A DNA stretch of 33,718 nt from DAOUEX01 sp034430235 (GCA_964478075.1 CAYZGO010000030.1:1-33718), one strand, 5' to 3'. Positions 16,620-25,103 are shown, counted from the stretch's first letter. The notes: generated from the sequence alone by a model not told the origin. Numbers and translations: made by a program.

Positions 16620-17981
16620 GTGCCGAAAATACGCACCAAGTTCGTTTGCCAACAGTGTGGCTACGAAGCGCCACGATGGTCAGGGTGCTGTCCTGAATGT
16701 GGTCAATGGAATACGCTTGTAGAGACCATTGAAACGCGTACTGGGCCCAGCGTCTCGCATTTGGCTTCGCAAACTGTCCCCCAGCCCATCACCTCTGTCT
16801 CTACGGATGGCTTCGCCCGCATCCCCGTGCCCATGGAGGAATTCAACCGTGCGCTAGGTGGAGGCATTGTGCCGGGTTCTGTGGTTCTCATCGGTGGCGA
16901 TCCAGGCATCGGCAAGTCCACCCTGCTCCTACAAATCTCCGCGCTGTTGGCTCGAAATGGAAAGACAACGCTGTACGTTTCCGCTGAGGAGTCTACACAC
17001 CAGATAAAAATGCGGGCCCACAGATTGGGCATCTCCGAGGAACAACTCTACATTTTATCCGAAACGAGCCTCAATCACATTTTGAGCCAGATCGAGCGTT
17101 TGGAACCACAGTTGGTTGTAGTGGACTCTATACAAGCAGTCTACCTTGAGGAACTGGAAACCTCAGCAGGGAGCATTGGACAGGTCAGAGAATGTGCTGC
17201 GACTCTGCTCCGCATGGCCAAGTCACGGAATGTGCCAATGTTTATCGTGGGGCACGTAACCAAGACAGGGGCCATTGCTGGGCCACGTGTGCTGGAACAT
17301 ATGGTAGATACAGTCCTCTATCTCGAGGGTGAGAAATTCCATTCATATCGGCTCTTGCGCAGCGTGAAGAATCGTTTTGGCTCGACCAACGAAGTGGGGG
17401 TTTTTGAGATGCGGGAGCAGGGCCTGGTAGAGATCACGAATCCCTCGCAGGCCTTCCTGTCCGAGAGACTAGTTTCGGCCACTGGCTCGGTCGTAGCCGT
17501 AACGATGGAGGGCACCAGGCCTCTGTTAGTGGAAATCCAGGCGCTGACGACCACGACCAGCTTTGGCCTTCCACGCCGCACAGCCAATGGGATTGATTTT
17601 AACCGGCTACTGCTCCTTATCGCTGTGCTAAGCAAAAGAGTGGGACTCAAGCTGTCCACACAGGACATCTTCGTCAATGTGGTGGGCGGGCTGCGCATTG
17701 GTGAGCCAGCAGCTGACTTGGGAGTGGCAGCAGCCATTGCCTCTAGCTTCCGAAACCTCCGGATTGCGGATGATTGTGTCATGCTAGGCGAGATTGGCCT
17801 GTCAGGGGAGCTACGCTCGGTTGGCCAGGCGGAGAAACGACTGAACGAAGCGGCTAAACTTGGCTTCAAGCGCTGCATCGTTCCGCGATCTCTGCGGCTT
17901 AGAAAGGCTTCCGAAATTGGCCTTGAGGTACTGCGCGCGCGTTCCATAGGCAAAGCGCTGGACATTGCTCTGCAGCAATAG
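16620..17981 (+). CDS. radA: DNA repair protein RadA (Sms)
   Basis: The 453-residue protein has an N-terminal zinc finger (Cys10, Cys13, Cys24, Cys27), a RecA-like ATPase with Walker A GGDPGIGKS (92-100), the RadA-specific KNRFG motif, and a Lon-protease-like C-terminal domain. RadA drives branch migration in recombination intermediates. The start is GTG 16620, 20 bases after clpC, implying cotranscription; clpC-radA is a conserved pair. Confidence 0.95.
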   Translation: MPKIRTKFVCQQCGYEAPRWSGCCPECGQWNTLVETIETRTGPSVSHLASQTVPQPITSVSTDGFARIPVPMEEFNRALGGGIVPGSVVLIGGDPGIGKSTLLLQISALLARNGKTTLYVSAEESTHQIKMRAHRLGISEEQLYILSETSLNHILSQIERLEPQLVVVDSIQAVYLEELETSAGSIGQVRECAATLLRMAKSRNVPMFIVGHVTKTGAIAGPRVLEHMVDTVLYLEGEKFHSYRLLRSVKNRFGSTNEVGVFEMREQGLVEITNPSQAFLSERLVSATGSVVAVTMEGTRPLLVEIQALTTTTSFGLPRRTANGIDFNRLLLLIAVLSKRVGLKLSTQDIFVNVVGGLRIGEPAADLGVAAAIASSFRNLRIADDCVMLGEIGLSGELRSVGQAEKRLNEAAKLGFKRCIVPRSLRLRKASEIGLEVLRARSIGKALDIALQQ

Positions 17982-18011
17982 GTGCGCGACTTGCCAGAAA
18001 CTAGCTGGTTT

Positions 18012-18040
18012 TTGACAATCTGTCTACCTTGTGTTAATAT
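18012..18040 (+). promoter_or_regulatory. Promoter of a leader RNA / PIN-TRAM gene
   Basis: TTGACA, 17 bases, TAATAT, starting 30 bases after the radA stop. Transcription would begin about 345 bases before the PIN-TRAM start. Confidence 0.65.
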
Positions 18041-18045
18041 GGTAT

Positions 18046-18273
18046 GCATTACTAAGCCGATAATATCTGTATCGTTGCACGCATCTAGACCGTCATATAG
18101 ATGGAGGTTCGGTAGAGGCTTCTTTCCTGATTTCATAGCAATCATCCGTTTGTACCAAAGAAGCATCAACTTGAATATCTCGGTTTGCTCAGAGTAGTCA
18201 TCAACCCGGCCTGTGTGCTGGCGTGTGGACTCGTGCTAGAGTGTGCTTGCTTTGTGGTGCACGCTCTTTTTTT
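18046..18273 (+). ncRNA. Candidate small RNA or attenuated leader
   Basis: The segment runs from promoter 18012-18040 to the intrinsic terminator 18239-18273, giving a predicted transcript of ~225 nt without a convincing ORF. It is either an independent small RNA or a leader that controls read-through into the PIN-TRAM gene. No known riboswitch consensus was recognised. The remaining leader (18274-18390) has a four-codon frame after AAAGGAGGT. Confidence 0.3.
18239..18273 (+). terminator. Intrinsic terminator in the PIN-TRAM leader
   Basis: GAGTGTGC pairs with GCACGCTC (one G-T pair) around a 12-base loop, followed directly by seven T. Confidence 0.65.
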
Positions 18274-18390
18274 CGGTTTCTCGCCCAATCGAAATGGAAA
18301 GGAGGTATGCGACGGCAGTAGCGGGGTGACCGCGACTGCGTCATATCCTACAGGTACCAGAGGAGAGATTACAAAACAGGAGGGATTTCT

Positions 18391-19497
18391 ATGACTATAG
18401 AACTTATCGCCCGCATTATTGGGTCTCTGATCATCGGCTTTCTCGGCTGGCGCCTTGGCTTCACTCTCGGCAGTCAAGCCCTGTCGCCTTATCTGTACAG
18501 CATTGTCAAGTTACTCGGTGACTCTGTCATCACGTTTCTGCCCTATATCTTCGCTGTTATTGGGGCGTCGCTGGGCCTACTCTTCACCCCACATCTGACC
18601 ACGCGGCCGTTTTTCTGGGTCAGGAGCAAGATTCGCCAGGTTCCAGTACGAACGTTGGCAGCTGTTTCGGCTGGCCTAGTCGTCGGTCTGATCATTTCTG
18701 CATTGCTCGCCTTGCCCCTATCCCTTCTGCCGACGCCTTTGGGGGACATCCTGCCCTTTGTCGCAACCGTGCTCTTCAGCTACTTCGGTGTCATGGTGAT
18801 GGTCACCCGGGAGAAAGAAATCCTTGGCGCCCTGGGCGTACGACTGGCAAAGGGAAAGCAAGAAAGCACAGAGGAAGTGGTGCTTCTAGACACCAGTGTG
18901 ATCATTGATGGGCGCATAGCTGACATCAGCCAGACAGGTTTTATCAGCGGTACCATGCTGATTCCGCGCTTTGTGCTCAATGAGCTTCAGCACATTGCTG
19001 ACTCTGCTGACGCTCTGCGGCGCAATCGCGGCCGGCGGGGTCTCGACATGCTGAACAAGTTACAAAAGGATTCACGCGTCCCGATCCGCATTACGGAGAT
19101 GGACGTCAATGACGTGCGGGAAGTGGACGATAAATTGGTACGATTAGCAAAGGAGCTGGGCTGCCCGATCATCACGAACGACTATAATCTGAACCGCGTG
19201 GCCGAGTTGCAGGGCATTGAGGTACTTAACATCAATGAACTGGCTAATGCAGTCAAAGCCGTCGTCCTGCCTGGTGAGACCATCACGGTGCGCATCATTC
19301 AGGAGGGCAAAGAACTCGGACAAGGTGTTGGCTATCTGGATGATGGCACAATGATCGTGGTGGAGGATGGCCGCCGCTATATAGACCGATCTGTTGAGGT
19401 GAATGTCACGCGAGTTCTGCAAACAGTGGCAGGCCGTATGATTTTTGCTCAACTGGCGAGCAAGGGGAACCGCTCAGAGCAATCCCATGTCAGATGA
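18391..19497 (+). CDS. PIN and TRAM domain membrane protein (YacL-like)
   Basis: The 368-residue protein has four membrane segments in the first ~140 residues. A PIN nuclease domain follows with acidic residues Asp167 (LLDTS), Glu198 (VLNELQ) and Asp264 (TNDYN), then a C-terminal TRAM domain (about 290-350) that should bind RNA. This matches Bacillus YacL. ATG 18391 is preceded by an AGGAGGG site. In Firmicutes yacL follows radA-disA; here disA is missing and a long leader separates it from radA. Confidence 0.9.
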   Translation: MTIELIARIIGSLIIGFLGWRLGFTLGSQALSPYLYSIVKLLGDSVITFLPYIFAVIGASLGLLFTPHLTTRPFFWVRSKIRQVPVRTLAAVSAGLVVGLIISALLALPLSLLPTPLGDILPFVATVLFSYFGVMVMVTREKEILGALGVRLAKGKQESTEEVVLLDTSVIIDGRIADISQTGFISGTMLIPRFVLNELQHIADSADALRRNRGRRGLDMLNKLQKDSRVPIRITEMDVNDVREVDDKLVRLAKELGCPIITNDYNLNRVAELQGIEVLNINELANAVKAVVLPGETITVRIIQEGKELGQGVGYLDDGTMIVVEDGRRYIDRSVEVNVTRVLQTVAGRMIFAQLASKGNRSEQSHVR

Positions 19498-19503
19498 GTT
19501 GCT

Positions 19504-20214
19504 GTGGCTATTGTAACCCTTTCCAGACAACTAGGTGCCGGTGGCTACGAGGTAGCAACCGGAGTGGCGAAGGCACTAGGACTCAGGATTATCGATCGCG
19601 AGGCCATTGATCGGGCCGCATTGGAGGCCGGAGTGCCCGAGATAGCCCTGCACGAGTTGGGCTACGAAGGTCGCCGTGGTCTGATGCACAGAATCCTGGA
19701 CGCGCTGAAGACATCGCCAGCGATTCCTAGCATTATCGAGATGCAGCGGCGGGAATCTGCTGCGCCACTCACAGTGCCTCCATGGGGCATCTTCACGCCT
19801 GCCATGCCGCTCTTGAGTGCAGCCATGGAAGACTATGTGCGCATGGTCGGTATGGTCATACTCAACATGGCCAAAGAAGGCAACGTCCTCATTATCGGCC
19901 GGGCCAGCCAGGTGCTACTACGGGACGATCCAGAAGTCCTCCATATCCAGATCGTCGCTCCCCTGTCACGTCGGGTGGAGAAGCTCATGGGCATTGAAGG
20001 CTTGACACAACGCCAGGCCACGCAACGCATCCTGGCCAGCGATCGAGCTCGGGCAGACTACCTGCGGCGTTACTACGGTGTCAATTGGCTCGATCCGCAA
20101 CTGTATGACATTGTCATTAACACCGGTCGCATATCCATTCAGACCGCTGCCCAACTTGTGGTACTGACGCAGGTCCAGCGTGTGATTCCCCAAGTGCAGG
20201 CAGAAAACGAGTGA
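19504..20214 (+). CDS. Cytidylate-kinase-like protein
   Basis: The 236-residue protein belongs to the cytidylate kinase-like (Cytidylate_kin2) group: AIVTLSRQLGAGGYEVA holds a P-loop-like start, RIIDREAID follows, and IIGRAS and the R-rich lid (RILASDRARADYLRRYYG) are clear. The true nucleotide substrate is unknown. It starts with GTG 19504, seven bases after the PIN-TRAM stop, so the two form an operon. Confidence 0.8.
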   Translation: MAIVTLSRQLGAGGYEVATGVAKALGLRIIDREAIDRAALEAGVPEIALHELGYEGRRGLMHRILDALKTSPAIPSIIEMQRRESAAPLTVPPWGIFTPAMPLLSAAMEDYVRMVGMVILNMAKEGNVLIIGRASQVLLRDDPEVLHIQIVAPLSRRVEKLMGIEGLTQRQATQRILASDRARADYLRRYYGVNWLDPQLYDIVINTGRISIQTAAQLVVLTQVQRVIPQVQAENE

Positions 20215-20316
20215 TGGCATTATCAACACGCAGTACGTCTGTTATGAAAAGCAGGAATAGCAGACAGTTCGGAATCGGTCTCTGCTTTCCGAGGGTTCCT
20301 CTCTGCACGTGTTTGA

Positions 20317-20343
20317 GGGGGCACTGCAGTAACCAGTGCCCCG
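20317..20343 (+). promoter_or_regulatory. Hairpin in the cysS leader
   Basis: GGGGCACTG and CAGTGCCCC form a perfect nine-base stem with a seven-base loop, 40 bases before cysS, without a following T run. No T-box consensus was seen. It could modulate mRNA stability or read-through. Confidence 0.4.
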
Positions 20344-20382
20344 CAACATTCTCTTGGGAGCCGTTCAGAGAGGAGAGAGAAC

Positions 20383-21786
20383 ATGGGTTTGAGAGTCTAT
20401 AACACACTTGCGCGTCAAAAAGAAGAGTTCATCCCCCTCGTACGCGGTGAAATCAAGATGTACGTGTGTGGACCGAACTTGTACGACCCGTGTCACGTTG
20501 GGCATGCCATGTCCTACATTGTGTTCGATGTGATCAAGCGTTACCTGCGCTATCGTGGCTACCACGTAAGGCATGTGCAGAACTTTACCGACATTGAGGA
20601 CCGCATTATTGAGACAGCGCGCTCGCTCGGCACTTCGGTCAACGAATTGGCGGACAAGTACATCGCCCGTTTCTACGCCGAAATGGATGCCCTGAATATC
20701 CAACGCGCAGACCACAACCCCCGTGCTACTGAAGTCATCCCTGAGATCATCGAAGCAGTCCAGACACTGATCAAAAAAGGCTATGCCTATGAAGTGGATG
20801 GCGACGTCTACTTTCGAGTGACCAGTTTCCCGGACTATGGAAGACTATCGAAGCGTTCGCTGGAACAAATGCAAGCTGGGGCGCGCATCGAAGTTGACCA
20901 CCGCAAGGAGCATCCTATGGATTTCGCCTTGTGGAAAGCGGCTAAAGAGGGGGAGCCTTCCTGGGACAGCCCCTGGGGCAAGGGACGACCAGGCTGGCAC
21001 ATTGAATGCTCGGTGATGTCCACGCACTTTCTGGGAGAACAGATTGACATTCACGGCGGCGGTCAGGACGTCATGTTTCCGCACCACGAAAACGAGATTG
21101 CGCAGTCGGAAAGCTACACCGGCAAAGCGCCCTTTGTCAAGTACTGGATACACAACGGCCTCCTGCGCTTGCGCGAAGATGAAGAAAAAATGACCCGCCA
21201 TCTGGGCAATTTCGTCAGTGTTCAAGAGACTCTGCAGAAGTACAGCGCCGACGCTATTCGCCTGTTCATTCTGTCTGCGCACTATCGCAGCTCTCCGACC
21301 TGGACAGAAGAGAGCGTGCAGGCAGCTGAGCGAGGAGCAGAAAGGCTCCGTGCAGCCCTGAAGGATTACTCTGCCAGTCCCGAGACCAGCCCTGGTGACG
21401 CTTTATGCGAAGAAGCAGATGCTGCTCGGCGCGAGTTCATTGCCGCCATGGACGATGACTTTAACACGCCGCGGGCCATTGCGCAGATCTTTGACCTGGC
21501 ACGGATCATTAACCAGGCGCGCGACAGCGGTGCGCTCTCTGATTCGCTGGCCTATGCTCAGAGTGTGCTGCGAGAACTGGCGGAAGTAGTGGGCCTGACC
21601 ATGAAGAGGTTAGCTGGGCCAGCAGACGTGGAGCCTTTTATTTCCCTGCTGGCCGAAGTGCGAAACCAGCTGCGCACAGCAGAGCAATGGGCTTTGGCGG
21701 ACAGGATCCGAGACCGCCTGGCAGAGCTGGGGGTAGTCCTGGAAGACGAGCCAGAGGGGACCACCTGGAAATACACTGCCACCTGA
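20383..21786 (+). CDS. cysS: Cysteinyl-tRNA synthetase
   Basis: The 467-residue protein is full length. It has CGPNLYDPCHVGHA (usual form CGPTVYDxxHIGHA), zinc ligands in CGPN, IECSVM and HHENE, the GGGQDVMFPHHENE block and an anticodon-binding C-terminal domain ending at EDEPEGTTW. The KMSKS loop is replaced by KMTRH in EEKMTRHLGNF. It charges tRNA-Cys. ATG 20383 follows GAGAGGAGAG. This is the last core gene before the right cassette array. Confidence 0.95.
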   Translation: MGLRVYNTLARQKEEFIPLVRGEIKMYVCGPNLYDPCHVGHAMSYIVFDVIKRYLRYRGYHVRHVQNFTDIEDRIIETARSLGTSVNELADKYIARFYAEMDALNIQRADHNPRATEVIPEIIEAVQTLIKKGYAYEVDGDVYFRVTSFPDYGRLSKRSLEQMQAGARIEVDHRKEHPMDFALWKAAKEGEPSWDSPWGKGRPGWHIECSVMSTHFLGEQIDIHGGGQDVMFPHHENEIAQSESYTGKAPFVKYWIHNGLLRLREDEEKMTRHLGNFVSVQETLQKYSADAIRLFILSAHYRSSPTWTEESVQAAERGAERLRAALKDYSASPETSPGDALCEEADAARREFIAAMDDDFNTPRAIAQIFDLARIINQARDSGALSDSLAYAQSVLRELAEVVGLTMKRLAGPADVEPFISLLAEVRNQLRTAEQWALADRIRDRLAELGVVLEDEPEGTTWKYTAT

Positions 21787-21810
21787 CATAGGCATAGGTT
21801 GTTGATGGCG

Positions 21811-21937
21811 GAAAACGGCCCCGAGCTAAGCCGCTCGGTGACTCGGGCTTGGCTCCTTCATTCTAGGGCAACTGGGCTGGCAAGGCACCGGTGCATTCTC
21901 GCCCGCCAGCCGAGTCGGCTTCAGCGAGTTGTTCGCG
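21811..21937 (-). other. Decayed attC site at the end of the right array
   Basis: On the minus strand, GAACAACTCGCTGAAGCCGAC begins the site and CGGCTTAGCTCGGGGCCGTT ends it, with arms matching the attC sites at 26211, 28123 and 31842. The final core reads GTTTTCC rather than GTTRRRY, so the site is probably degenerate. It starts 25 bases after cysS and marks the array edge. Confidence 0.5.
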
Positions 21938-22304
21938 GGCTCCTTCGACCGGCCTCTCCAGCTTTGGTTCGCCCTGCTCTGCCACGGGGGTGCACCGTCG
22001 CCTCGGCGAGCACCCTGAAGAGACCCACCTCAGTCCTGGACTGGGTCCAGTCAGCAAAGGCGGCGTCCAGGTTAGAGTACTCGGCCTTGCGTTCGGCCAG
22101 CACCTGCTCCCGCTGGGCCTCTGTCTCCCAGAAGTCGATCGTCAGATACCGCCGCGGATTCTCCGTGTCGCGCAGCAGGGTGGTGCCTCGGAAGCCCGGG
22201 TACCGTGCGAACAGCTTGCTCCACGCCCCGCCTGGGCCGTACGCCAGCTCGAACTGGCCTCGGGCCTCCTCCTTGACGACAAACTCCCAGATAATTTCGA
22301 CCAT
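21921..22304 (-). CDS. ABM-domain (antibiotic biosynthesis monooxygenase-like) protein
   Basis: The 127-residue protein has a dimeric alpha+beta barrel pattern: MVEIIWEFVVKEEARGQFE, PGFRGTTLLRD and RYLTIDFWETEAQREQVL are typical of ABM family proteins. These include small oxygenases, haem-degrading enzymes and many uncharacterised members. The basic C-terminal ~20 residues are encoded by sequence that runs into the attC site and are probably not part of the fold. The start is ATG 22304 with GAGGGG upstream. It is a cassette gene. Confidence 0.7.
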   Translation of the reverse strand: MVEIIWEFVVKEEARGQFELAYGPGGAWSKLFARYPGFRGTTLLRDTENPRRYLTIDFWETEAQREQVLAERKAEYSNLDAAFADWTQSRTEVGLFRVLAEATVHPRGRAGRTKAGEAGRRSPRTTR

Positions 22305-22480
22305 GCTGGACCCACCCCTCTGTGAACCGGCTTTCATTAGCCAGCGTTCCTCGGGCGGCCTACGACTCCCCGCCGAACGGTTGAGCTGAGTGGCGCGGCG
22401 GGTTTCACTAACCACCCTCGCTCGCGGGACCAACCTTCCCTACCAACCAGCCTCAAAAGCCCCGTGCTCCGCCGCGTCCA

Positions 22481-23272
22481 CTCGTAGGGTCAGGGGATGG
22501 CGCCTGGGATATCACATCCTGGTTTGCATCCCCTGCCACCTCGAACCGTACGTGAGGCTGCGAAGCGTCCCTCATACGGCTCTCCGACAGCCTTCTTCCT
22601 GTGGCATTCGCGGTTCCCGTCACTGCCGCCTTATCAGCCTGCCACATCAGGCCAGCACCAACTTAGTCACTACTTAACACACAGGCATACTCCGCGCTGA
22701 CGTTCGCGTGATTTCACTCTGGGTGTGGTTATCCCGCATCCTGTGCAGGCATGCACCATCACGTACCATCCCGTCTGACACGGCTGAAGCAGGGTCCCTT
22801 CCCTCCGATGAGGTTATGTTGTCCTCACCATCATCAGTACTATGAACCCCTCCGACTTCTCACGTAGCATCCCTCTGAACTTCACTTCTTCAGCTTATAT
22901 CAGCAGTTACGCTGGCTGTGGGCCACCGACCACGTGAGACCTCTCCTGTTCCGTCAACGACTGTCCCAACATTCCGCCCTCCCTACGCCGGAGAGTTCTT
23001 CGGTGCTGCACTTCCAGGTTCTTGACACCTTCCGTGGCCTTCACTCCGCATGAAAAGCTCGGCTCTGCCTTGTTCCCCTTTCGGGGCTAACATTTCGACG
23101 TTGCAAGGTTCACTTTGTGTTACGGCCTGTTGGTTTGCACCTCCTTCGCGGAGGGATACAACGCTTCAGCACCGTCGGTCACCCGACTGCACTGGTTGCC
23201 TGTTACGTGGCCTCCTGGCAGTTACCACGGTCGGACTCTCACCGACTAGCAGACGACAGCTGCAGGACACAC
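22481..23272 (-). mobile_element. ORF-less group II intron inserted in an attC site
   Basis: The intron starts GTGTG at 23272, nine bases after the GCCCAAC core (23288-23282), and shares its 5' ~700 bases with the copies at 24603-25208 and 29309-29936. Near its 3' end lies a 40-nt domain V (22543-22582) with GAGCC...GGTTC ends, the AGC triad and the two-base CG bulge, then a domain VI hairpin (GGCAGGGGATG / CATCCCCTG) and an end near 22481-22486. It has no reverse transcriptase. The 3' half of the attC appears to lie at 22406-22480, ending GTTAGTG. It is the only copy with both ends. Confidence 0.75.
22543..22582 (-). ncRNA. Group II intron domain V
   Basis: GAGCCGTA pairs with TACGGTTC, and TGAGG with CCTCA, across a two-base CG bulge. 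The terminal loop is 12 nt (GACGCTTCGCAG) in place of the usual GNRA tetraloop. The copy at 30380-30419 has a similarly enlarged distal part. Confidence 0.75.
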
Positions 23273-23667
23273 CAGCGACTTGTTGGGCGGCGTAATGCAA
23301 CAGCTACTTTGTATAGTCCTCTTTCGTAGCGACACGAAAACCGTCGGGCCGTCAAGTGCTCAGGCCCGCGGCAACGGAACGCTTGATGAGAACACGGCAA
23401 TGCCTTCATGTGCGGGAGGATGCCAACAAGCGGACCTGCGACCCCTCCGCGGCCGGGAAGTCCTGCACGCTCGGGAGGCGGTGGCAGCAATGAGCTAGCT
23501 CAGTTGAGAATGGGTTCGTTTCGATGACCAGACGGTGGCGGTTCCGAAACGTTTGCATCTGGTGCTTTGTCAGGTGCGACGCACGTGTCAAGTGCGTCGC
23601 ACCTGTACTTCAGTCAGGGACTGAGCCCCCTTGGAGGGCGTACGGCTACGCTGCAGAATCGGTTGTG
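23273..23667. other. Non-coding stretch between attC arm and small membrane gene
   Basis: Nothing coding is convincing here: several short frames exist on both strands without ribosome binding sites. It holds the attC arm at 23273-23288 and the perfect palindrome at 23571-23605. It could be the tail of a longer lost cassette. Confidence 0.5.
23571..23605. repeat. Perfect 14-bp inverted repeat (REP/MITE-like)
   Basis: CAGGTGCGACGCAC and GTGCGTCGCACCTG flank the seven-base loop GTGTCAA. Its sequence is related to the CACCTGCACTTGCA-type palindromes inside the introns at 24834 and 29540, suggesting a family of small mobile palindromes. Confidence 0.7.
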
Positions 23668-23838
23668 TTAGCGATTCTTCATGACAACCGCGATAGCGAG
23701 CACGATGTAGCCCGCCAATACGAGCATGAACGAGTAGGGCGCTGCAGCCGCGAGGCCGCCGTACTTACCCAAGAGGCCAAGGACCACAAGTGCTACGCTG
23801 GCGTAGAAGAAAACATTCGTGGGTGCATTGAGCTTCAT
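23668..23838 (-). CDS. Small membrane protein, 56 aa
   Basis: The product starts MKLNAPTNVFFYASVALV and has two hydrophobic helices (about residues 8-25 and 33-51) with a basic C-terminus (MKNR). A strong AGGAGGTGAT ribosome binding site lies before ATG 23838. It follows the GlsB-like gene by 58 bases, so the two probably form one cassette operon. The family is not recognised. Confidence 0.7.
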   Translation of the reverse strand: MKLNAPTNVFFYASVALVVLGLLGKYGGLAAAAPYSFMLVLAGYIVLAIAVVMKNR

Positions 23839-23896
23839 CTGATATCACCTCCTTTCTATCCGTTTTGCTTGGGCCGGACCTTGTCCACTGCCCAGG

Positions 23897-24148
23897 CTAG
23901 CGCTTGACCGCGCGGGAGACGAACAACACGACCAGTGCGCCAAGGAACGCAACGACGATGGTAGTGAGGTTAAAGCCGCTGATAGCGCCCGGCGTGTGAA
24001 AGAAAGCGCTGGCAAGCCAGCCACCCACCAGCGCGCCGATGACGCCGATGACGATGTCGCCGATCAGGCCAAAGCCCGATCCTTTCATGACCTGGCCCGC
24101 CAACCAACCGGCAATTGCACCGACAACAATCCACGTTAACAGTCCCAT
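23897..24148 (-). CDS. GlsB/YeaQ/YmgE family stress-response membrane protein
   Basis: The 83-residue protein has three hydrophobic, glycine-rich helices. MGLLTWIVVGAIAGWLAGQV, GSGFGLIGDIVIGVIGALVGG and a C-terminal helix are characteristic of the transglycosylase-associated (GlsB/YeaQ) family, short envelope proteins often induced by stress. ATG 24148 is chosen because AAGGAGG lies eight bases upstream; the frame's 16 codons before it are unconserved. Confidence 0.9.
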   Translation of the reverse strand: MGLLTWIVVGAIAGWLAGQVMKGSGFGLIGDIVIGVIGALVGGWLASAFFHTPGAISGFNLTTIVVAFLGALVVLFVSRAVKR

Positions 24149-24409
24149 CTTGGCTACCTCCTTAATATGATTGGTTCTTTCGGCACCAGGGACCAATTGT
24201 TCACTGGCTGCTCACATCAACTCCGCATCAGATTGGGTCGATGTATCCCTCCTTTCTGCCCCGATTCGATCCAGTCTTGCCATGCCGCATCACAGTGATG
24301 GTGCATGAGATGACTCGCCAATATCCCGACAATCTTACCCGAACGACTTGAATGATACGGAATGGCAGATAATCGCACAATACCCAGCCGCCAGTCGCAA
24401 CGACTAGCC
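24149..24409. other. Leader of the small-membrane-protein cassette
   Basis: These ~260 bases lie between the recombination core at 24410 and the GlsB-like gene. A minus-strand frame covers 24217-24462, but it lacks a ribosome binding site and crosses the core site, so it is not called. No clear promoter was placed. Confidence 0.4.
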
Positions 24410-24570
24410 GCCCAACATATACTTATACGGAAGCTCTCTGCATAAGAAGCGATAATTTGCATATTCCAGAAATCTTCTGTATAGTGTCTCCCCCAGGTTC
24501 CTTTGCAGTACCAATTGACATTGTATCAGAGTTCCACTCCTTGAGCAAATCCAGATTTCCGGAGATTCGC
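24410..24570 (-). other. attI-like region between intI remnant and cassette
   Basis: On the minus strand the core GTTGGGC (24416-24410) is preceded by TATAAGTATAT, like the cores at 2921, 4121 and 5081. The region lies between the start of the plus-strand integrase-like remnant (24571) and the leftward cassettes, the position of attI in an integron. Confidence 0.45.
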
Positions 24571-24633
24571 ATGACACAACGACCCAAAAAGCTGCTCAAC
24601 CAGGCCTGCACCCTCACTTACCTCCCCGCTTAG
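24571..24633 (+). pseudogene. 5' remnant of an integron-integrase-like gene
   Basis: ATG 24571 is followed by codons for MTQRPKKLLNQ. This resembles the N-terminus of many environmental integron integrases (PPKLLDQVRDxIR...). The reading then enters the antisense 3' side of a truncated group II intron and stops at 24631. The same fusion occurs at 29250-29339 with the identical break point. The identification rests on about 11 residues and the context. Confidence 0.45.
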
Positions 24634-24833
24634 CTCGGTTGAAGTAGAGGCCCTTCCCTCTCACCGAGTTGTGTTGTCTCGATGGTGATCAGTACTACAC
24701 CTGCACCCACCGCAGGTGCGGTGTGGCCTCCTCCGACTTCTCATCCGGCTTTCCCCTGGACTTCACTTCTTCAGCTTATACCAGCGGTTACGACGGGTGT
24801 AGACCACCGACCAGGTGAGACCTCCCCTGTTCC

Positions 24834-24870
24834 GCACCTGCACTTGCAGCGCAGGTGCAAGTGTCACCTG
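24834..24870. repeat. Small palindromic insertion in intron
   Basis: The plus strand has CACCTGCACTTGCAGCGCAG followed by GTGCAAGTGTCACCTG, an inverted repeat absent from the equivalent place (near 22955) in the 22481-23272 intron but present at 29540-29576. A second insert (24696-24725; ACCTGCACCCACCGCAGGTG core) is shared with 29402-29431. Confidence 0.6.
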
Positions 24871-25077
24871 CTTTCACCACATCCCGTTCCCTCTACGCCG
24901 GGGAGTTCTTCGGCGTTGCCTTTCCAGGTTCTTCACGCCTTCCGTGGCCTTCGCTCTCGCTGACAAGCTCGGCTCTCCCTGGTTCCCCTTCCGGGGCTAA
25001 CCTTTCGACGCTGCAGGATTCACTTTGTGTTGCGGGCTGCGGCTTTGCTCTCCTTTCTCAGGAGGTTACAACGCTTC

Positions 25078-25103
25078 CCTGGCCTGACCGCCAGGACAGG
25101 CAG
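25078..25103. repeat. Small palindromic insertion in intron
   Basis: CTGGCCTGACCGCCAGGACAG interrupts the sequence where the 23272 intron reads continuously from CGCTTC to AGCACC. The same insert is at about 29805-29831. Confidence 0.6.

Noticed and set aside
17318..18169. 283-aa minus-strand frame
   Set aside because: It lies almost wholly antisense to radA with shadow-type composition and no start signal.
20215..20382. T-box riboswitch before cysS
   Set aside because: No AGGGTGGNACCGCG-type T-box sequence or terminator with T run is present. Only a simple hairpin is seen.
24217..24462. Minus-strand 81-aa frame before the GlsB-like gene
   Set aside because: It spans a recombination core, has no ribosome binding site and no recognisable domain.
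24682..24963. Plus-strand frames inside the introns (also near 22497, 23050, 24815, 29388, 29422) as proteins
   Set aside because: They are antisense to group II intron RNA, lack ribosome binding sites, and their similarity between copies follows from intron homology.
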